A stretch of DNA of 7,075 nt from assembly GCA_964470195.1 (NCBI GenBank), contig CAYYBG010000056.1, positions 1-7,075 on the forward strand, given 5' to 3'. Numbering within the stretch: position 1 is the first letter of the stretch; each line of letters opens with the position of its first letter. Under the pieces are notes generated by a model, which did not search any database, had not been told where the DNA came from, and worked only from the letters and a program-made list of their open reading frames with translations. This DNA comes from RFPI01 sp964470195. GTDB lineage: Bacteria; Pseudomonadota; Gammaproteobacteria; Burkholderiales; Methylophilaceae. Position numbers and translations under genes: made by a program. Positions 5,716 through 7,075 of this stretch are shown piece after piece.

Positions 5716-6750
5716 TTGTCTTCATATTTAATTCAGCTGGCAGAAAAAGCGCTTTTACCCGACGCCTTGATTAGAATTGGTATTCGTCAGCTCTGTAGCA
5801 AACGACTTGAGGAAATTGCTGCTGCTGATGTAGAAACTGCTGGGGCGATGAAAGAGCAGTTTTTTAAAGCCATGCTTGAAGCAGAAATCGCTCCCTTACC
5901 TAAGCTTGCCAATCAGCAACATTACGAAGTCCCTGCCGCTTTTTTTGAAAAGGTGCTTGGCTCAAATAAGAAATACAGCTCATGTTACTGGCAAGCGTCT
6001 GATCAAGATTTAACTGCAGCAGAAATCTCTGCACTCACCCTGACCTGTCAACATGCCGAATTAAGCGATGGCATGGATATTTTAGAGCTAGGCTGTGGTT
6101 GGGGTTCACTGACCTGCTTTATGGCAAAAAACTTTCCTAATGCCCGCATTACAGCAGTTTCCAACTCTCATTCACAGCGCGAATATATTTTGGGCAGACT
6201 TAAACAACTGCAATTGAATAATGTAGAAATTATTACCGCAGACATGAATCAATTTGACATTAAGAAAAAATTTGATCGGGTAGTGTCAGTAGAAATGTTT
6301 GAGCATATGCGTAATTACCAAATTCTTTATGGCAAGGTAAGTCAATGGCTAAAACCAAAAGGCAAATTTTTTAAACATATTTTTTGTCATCGCAGTTTTC
6401 CTTATGCTTTTATCCCCACTTCAGATGATGATTGGATGAGCCAATTTTTCTTCTCTGGTGGATTTATGCCCAGCGACGATACACCTTTACGCTTTCAAGA
6501 TAATTTAAAGATTGAGCAGCAATGGCGTTGGAGTGGCGTTCATTATGCTAAGACTGCACGTGCTTGGCTGGACAATATGGATCAGCATTGGTCTGAAATA
6601 GCGCCAGTATTTGCCGCATGCTATGGGCATGAAAATGTGCAATTGTGGCGACAACGTTGGCGTATATTTTTTATGGCTTGCGAGGAACTATTTGGCTTCC
6701 GAAATGGACAAGAATGGTTGGTCACGCACTATTTGTTTGAGAAAAGATAA
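5716..6750 (+). CDS. SAM-dependent methyltransferase of the CFA synthase/coclaurine N-methyltransferase superfamily
   Basis: A 344-residue class I methyltransferase. A helical N-terminal part (LLPDALIRIGIRQL, 13-26) is followed by NQQHYEVPAAFF (66-77), the SAM-binding motif ILELGCGWGSL (122-132), and SVEMFEHMRNY (191-201) with acidic E193/E196 and H197 at the active-site position. Then come FCHRSF (223-228), DDWMSQFFFSGGFMPS (238-253), and a C-terminal HYAKTARAWLDNMD...WRIFFMACEELF...EWLVTHYLF block. This whole pattern, especially FF(S/T)GG-MPS and HYA-T--WL--MD, matches plant coclaurine N-methyltransferases and their bacterial relatives more closely than true CFA synthases, which are longer. 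The substrate (membrane lipid acyl chain or small amine) cannot be read from sequence. TTG start with AAGGA. The stop overlaps the next start as TAATG, so the two genes are translationally coupled. Confidence 0.9.
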   Translation: MSSYLIQLAEKALLPDALIRIGIRQLCSKRLEEIAAADVETAGAMKEQFFKAMLEAEIAPLPKLANQQHYEVPAAFFEKVLGSNKKYSSCYWQASDQDLTAAEISALTLTCQHAELSDGMDILELGCGWGSLTCFMAKNFPNARITAVSNSHSQREYILGRLKQLQLNNVEIITADMNQFDIKKKFDRVVSVEMFEHMRNYQILYGKVSQWLKPKGKFFKHIFCHRSFPYAFIPTSDDDWMSQFFFSGGFMPSDDTPLRFQDNLKIEQQWRWSGVHYAKTARAWLDNMDQHWSEIAPVFAACYGHENVQLWRQRWRIFFMACEELFGFRNGQEWLVTHYLFEKR

Positions 6751-7075
6751 TGATTAATTTTGTAGTTTTCCAAATTGGTTGGTTTGTCGCAATTTTAGGC
6801 GCAGCATACGATTATATGCCGCTCGCCTTGCTACTTTTATTACCTATCATAGGCATCAACCTATACCGCTTGGAAAACCTCAAACAAAATAGCCAGCTAC
6901 TTTTATTAGCTGTGTTATTAGGTTTGGCTATCGATAGCCTGGCCATTAGTTTGGGTTTATTGTCATTTAAGCCAGCTTATTGGTGGCCATATCATCTTGC
7001 TCCCTTGTGGATGACCGCCTTATGGGCATTGTTTGCCACAACGATTAACGGCTATCTCAAGTGGATTAATGACTA
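6750..7075 (+). CDS. DUF2878 family integral membrane protein (3' end cut by the window)
   Basis: The ATG shares its A with the methyltransferase TAA stop (TAATG). The frame stays open for 108 codons to the window edge. About four hydrophobic helices are visible (roughly residues 2-20, 23-40, 49-70 and 84-102), with the family-like motifs DSLAISLGLLSF and LAPLWMTALWALFATTIN. DUF2878 proteins are inner-membrane proteins of about 170 residues and unknown function. From general knowledge they often sit beside CFA-synthase-like and DUF1365 genes in proteobacterial clusters tied to photo-oxidative or membrane-lipid stress. The coupling here supports a joint role with the methyltransferase in modifying a membrane lipid or a hydrophobic substrate. 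About a third of the protein is probably missing beyond the edge. Confidence 0.85.
   Translation, partial: MINFVVFQIGWFVAILGAAYDYMPLALLLLLPIIGINLYRLENLKQNSQLLLLAVLLGLAIDSLAISLGLLSFKPAYWWPYHLAPLWMTALWALFATTINGYLKWIND

Noticed and set aside
1..7075. CRISPR arrays, tRNA or rRNA genes, transposase or IS ends
   Set aside because: No regularly spaced repeats with spacers, no cloverleaf-like blocks and no transposase motifs were found by eye on either strand.

Overview
The window looks like chromosomal DNA from a low-GC proteobacterium. The genes are densely packed and AT-rich, and good Shine-Dalgarno (SD) sites precede most starts, including two TTG starts and one GTG start. An MSHA-type secretin fragment, an Fe-S photolyase, a periplasmic peroxiredoxin, a pterin dehydratase, and a CFA/coclaurine-type methyltransferase coupled to a DUF2878 protein together suggest a gamma- or betaproteobacterium. 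Methylophilaceae-like is my guess; nothing here proves a genus. I see no insertion sequence, CRISPR array, tRNA or rRNA.

Left part (1-1305): a minus-strand gene encodes the N-terminal half of an MshL/PilQ-type outer-membrane secretin lipoprotein. It stops at base 46, just where the pore-forming domain should begin, so it is either truncated or split. A 0.3 kb intergenic region follows, with a candidate promoter for this gene and three imperfect TCTTA-type direct repeats upstream of the next gene. Middle left (1306-3734): an FeS-BCP/CryB-type photolyase and, 45 bp later, an exported Bcp-type peroxiredoxin run on the plus strand and are probably co-transcribed. They converge on a pterin-4a-carbinolamine dehydratase on the minus strand, with only 5 bp between the stop codons.

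Middle right (3735-5518): a 47-residue single-pass membrane protein with a GTG start (too short for most ORF callers) is followed 26 bp later by a 142-residue membrane-anchored protein of unknown function. This pair converges, with 1 bp between stops, on a secreted trypsin-like serine protease that carries a TPR-like helical tail instead of PDZ domains. An imperfect hairpin spans the convergent junction.

Right part (5519-7075): a 0.2 kb divergent intergenic region holds a perfect TATAAT facing the protease, a good sigma-70-like promoter facing the methyltransferase, and between them a 30-bp inverted repeat (9 of 10 arm bases pair) placed to control both. Then come a methyltransferase that resembles plant coclaurine N-methyltransferases and CFA synthases, and, overlapping it by one base, a DUF2878 membrane protein cut by the window end. 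Photolyase, peroxiredoxin and CFA-like/DUF2878 genes recur together in bacterial light and singlet-oxygen stress responses, so a photo-oxidative stress theme is a reasonable inference, but no regulator of that system is visible here.
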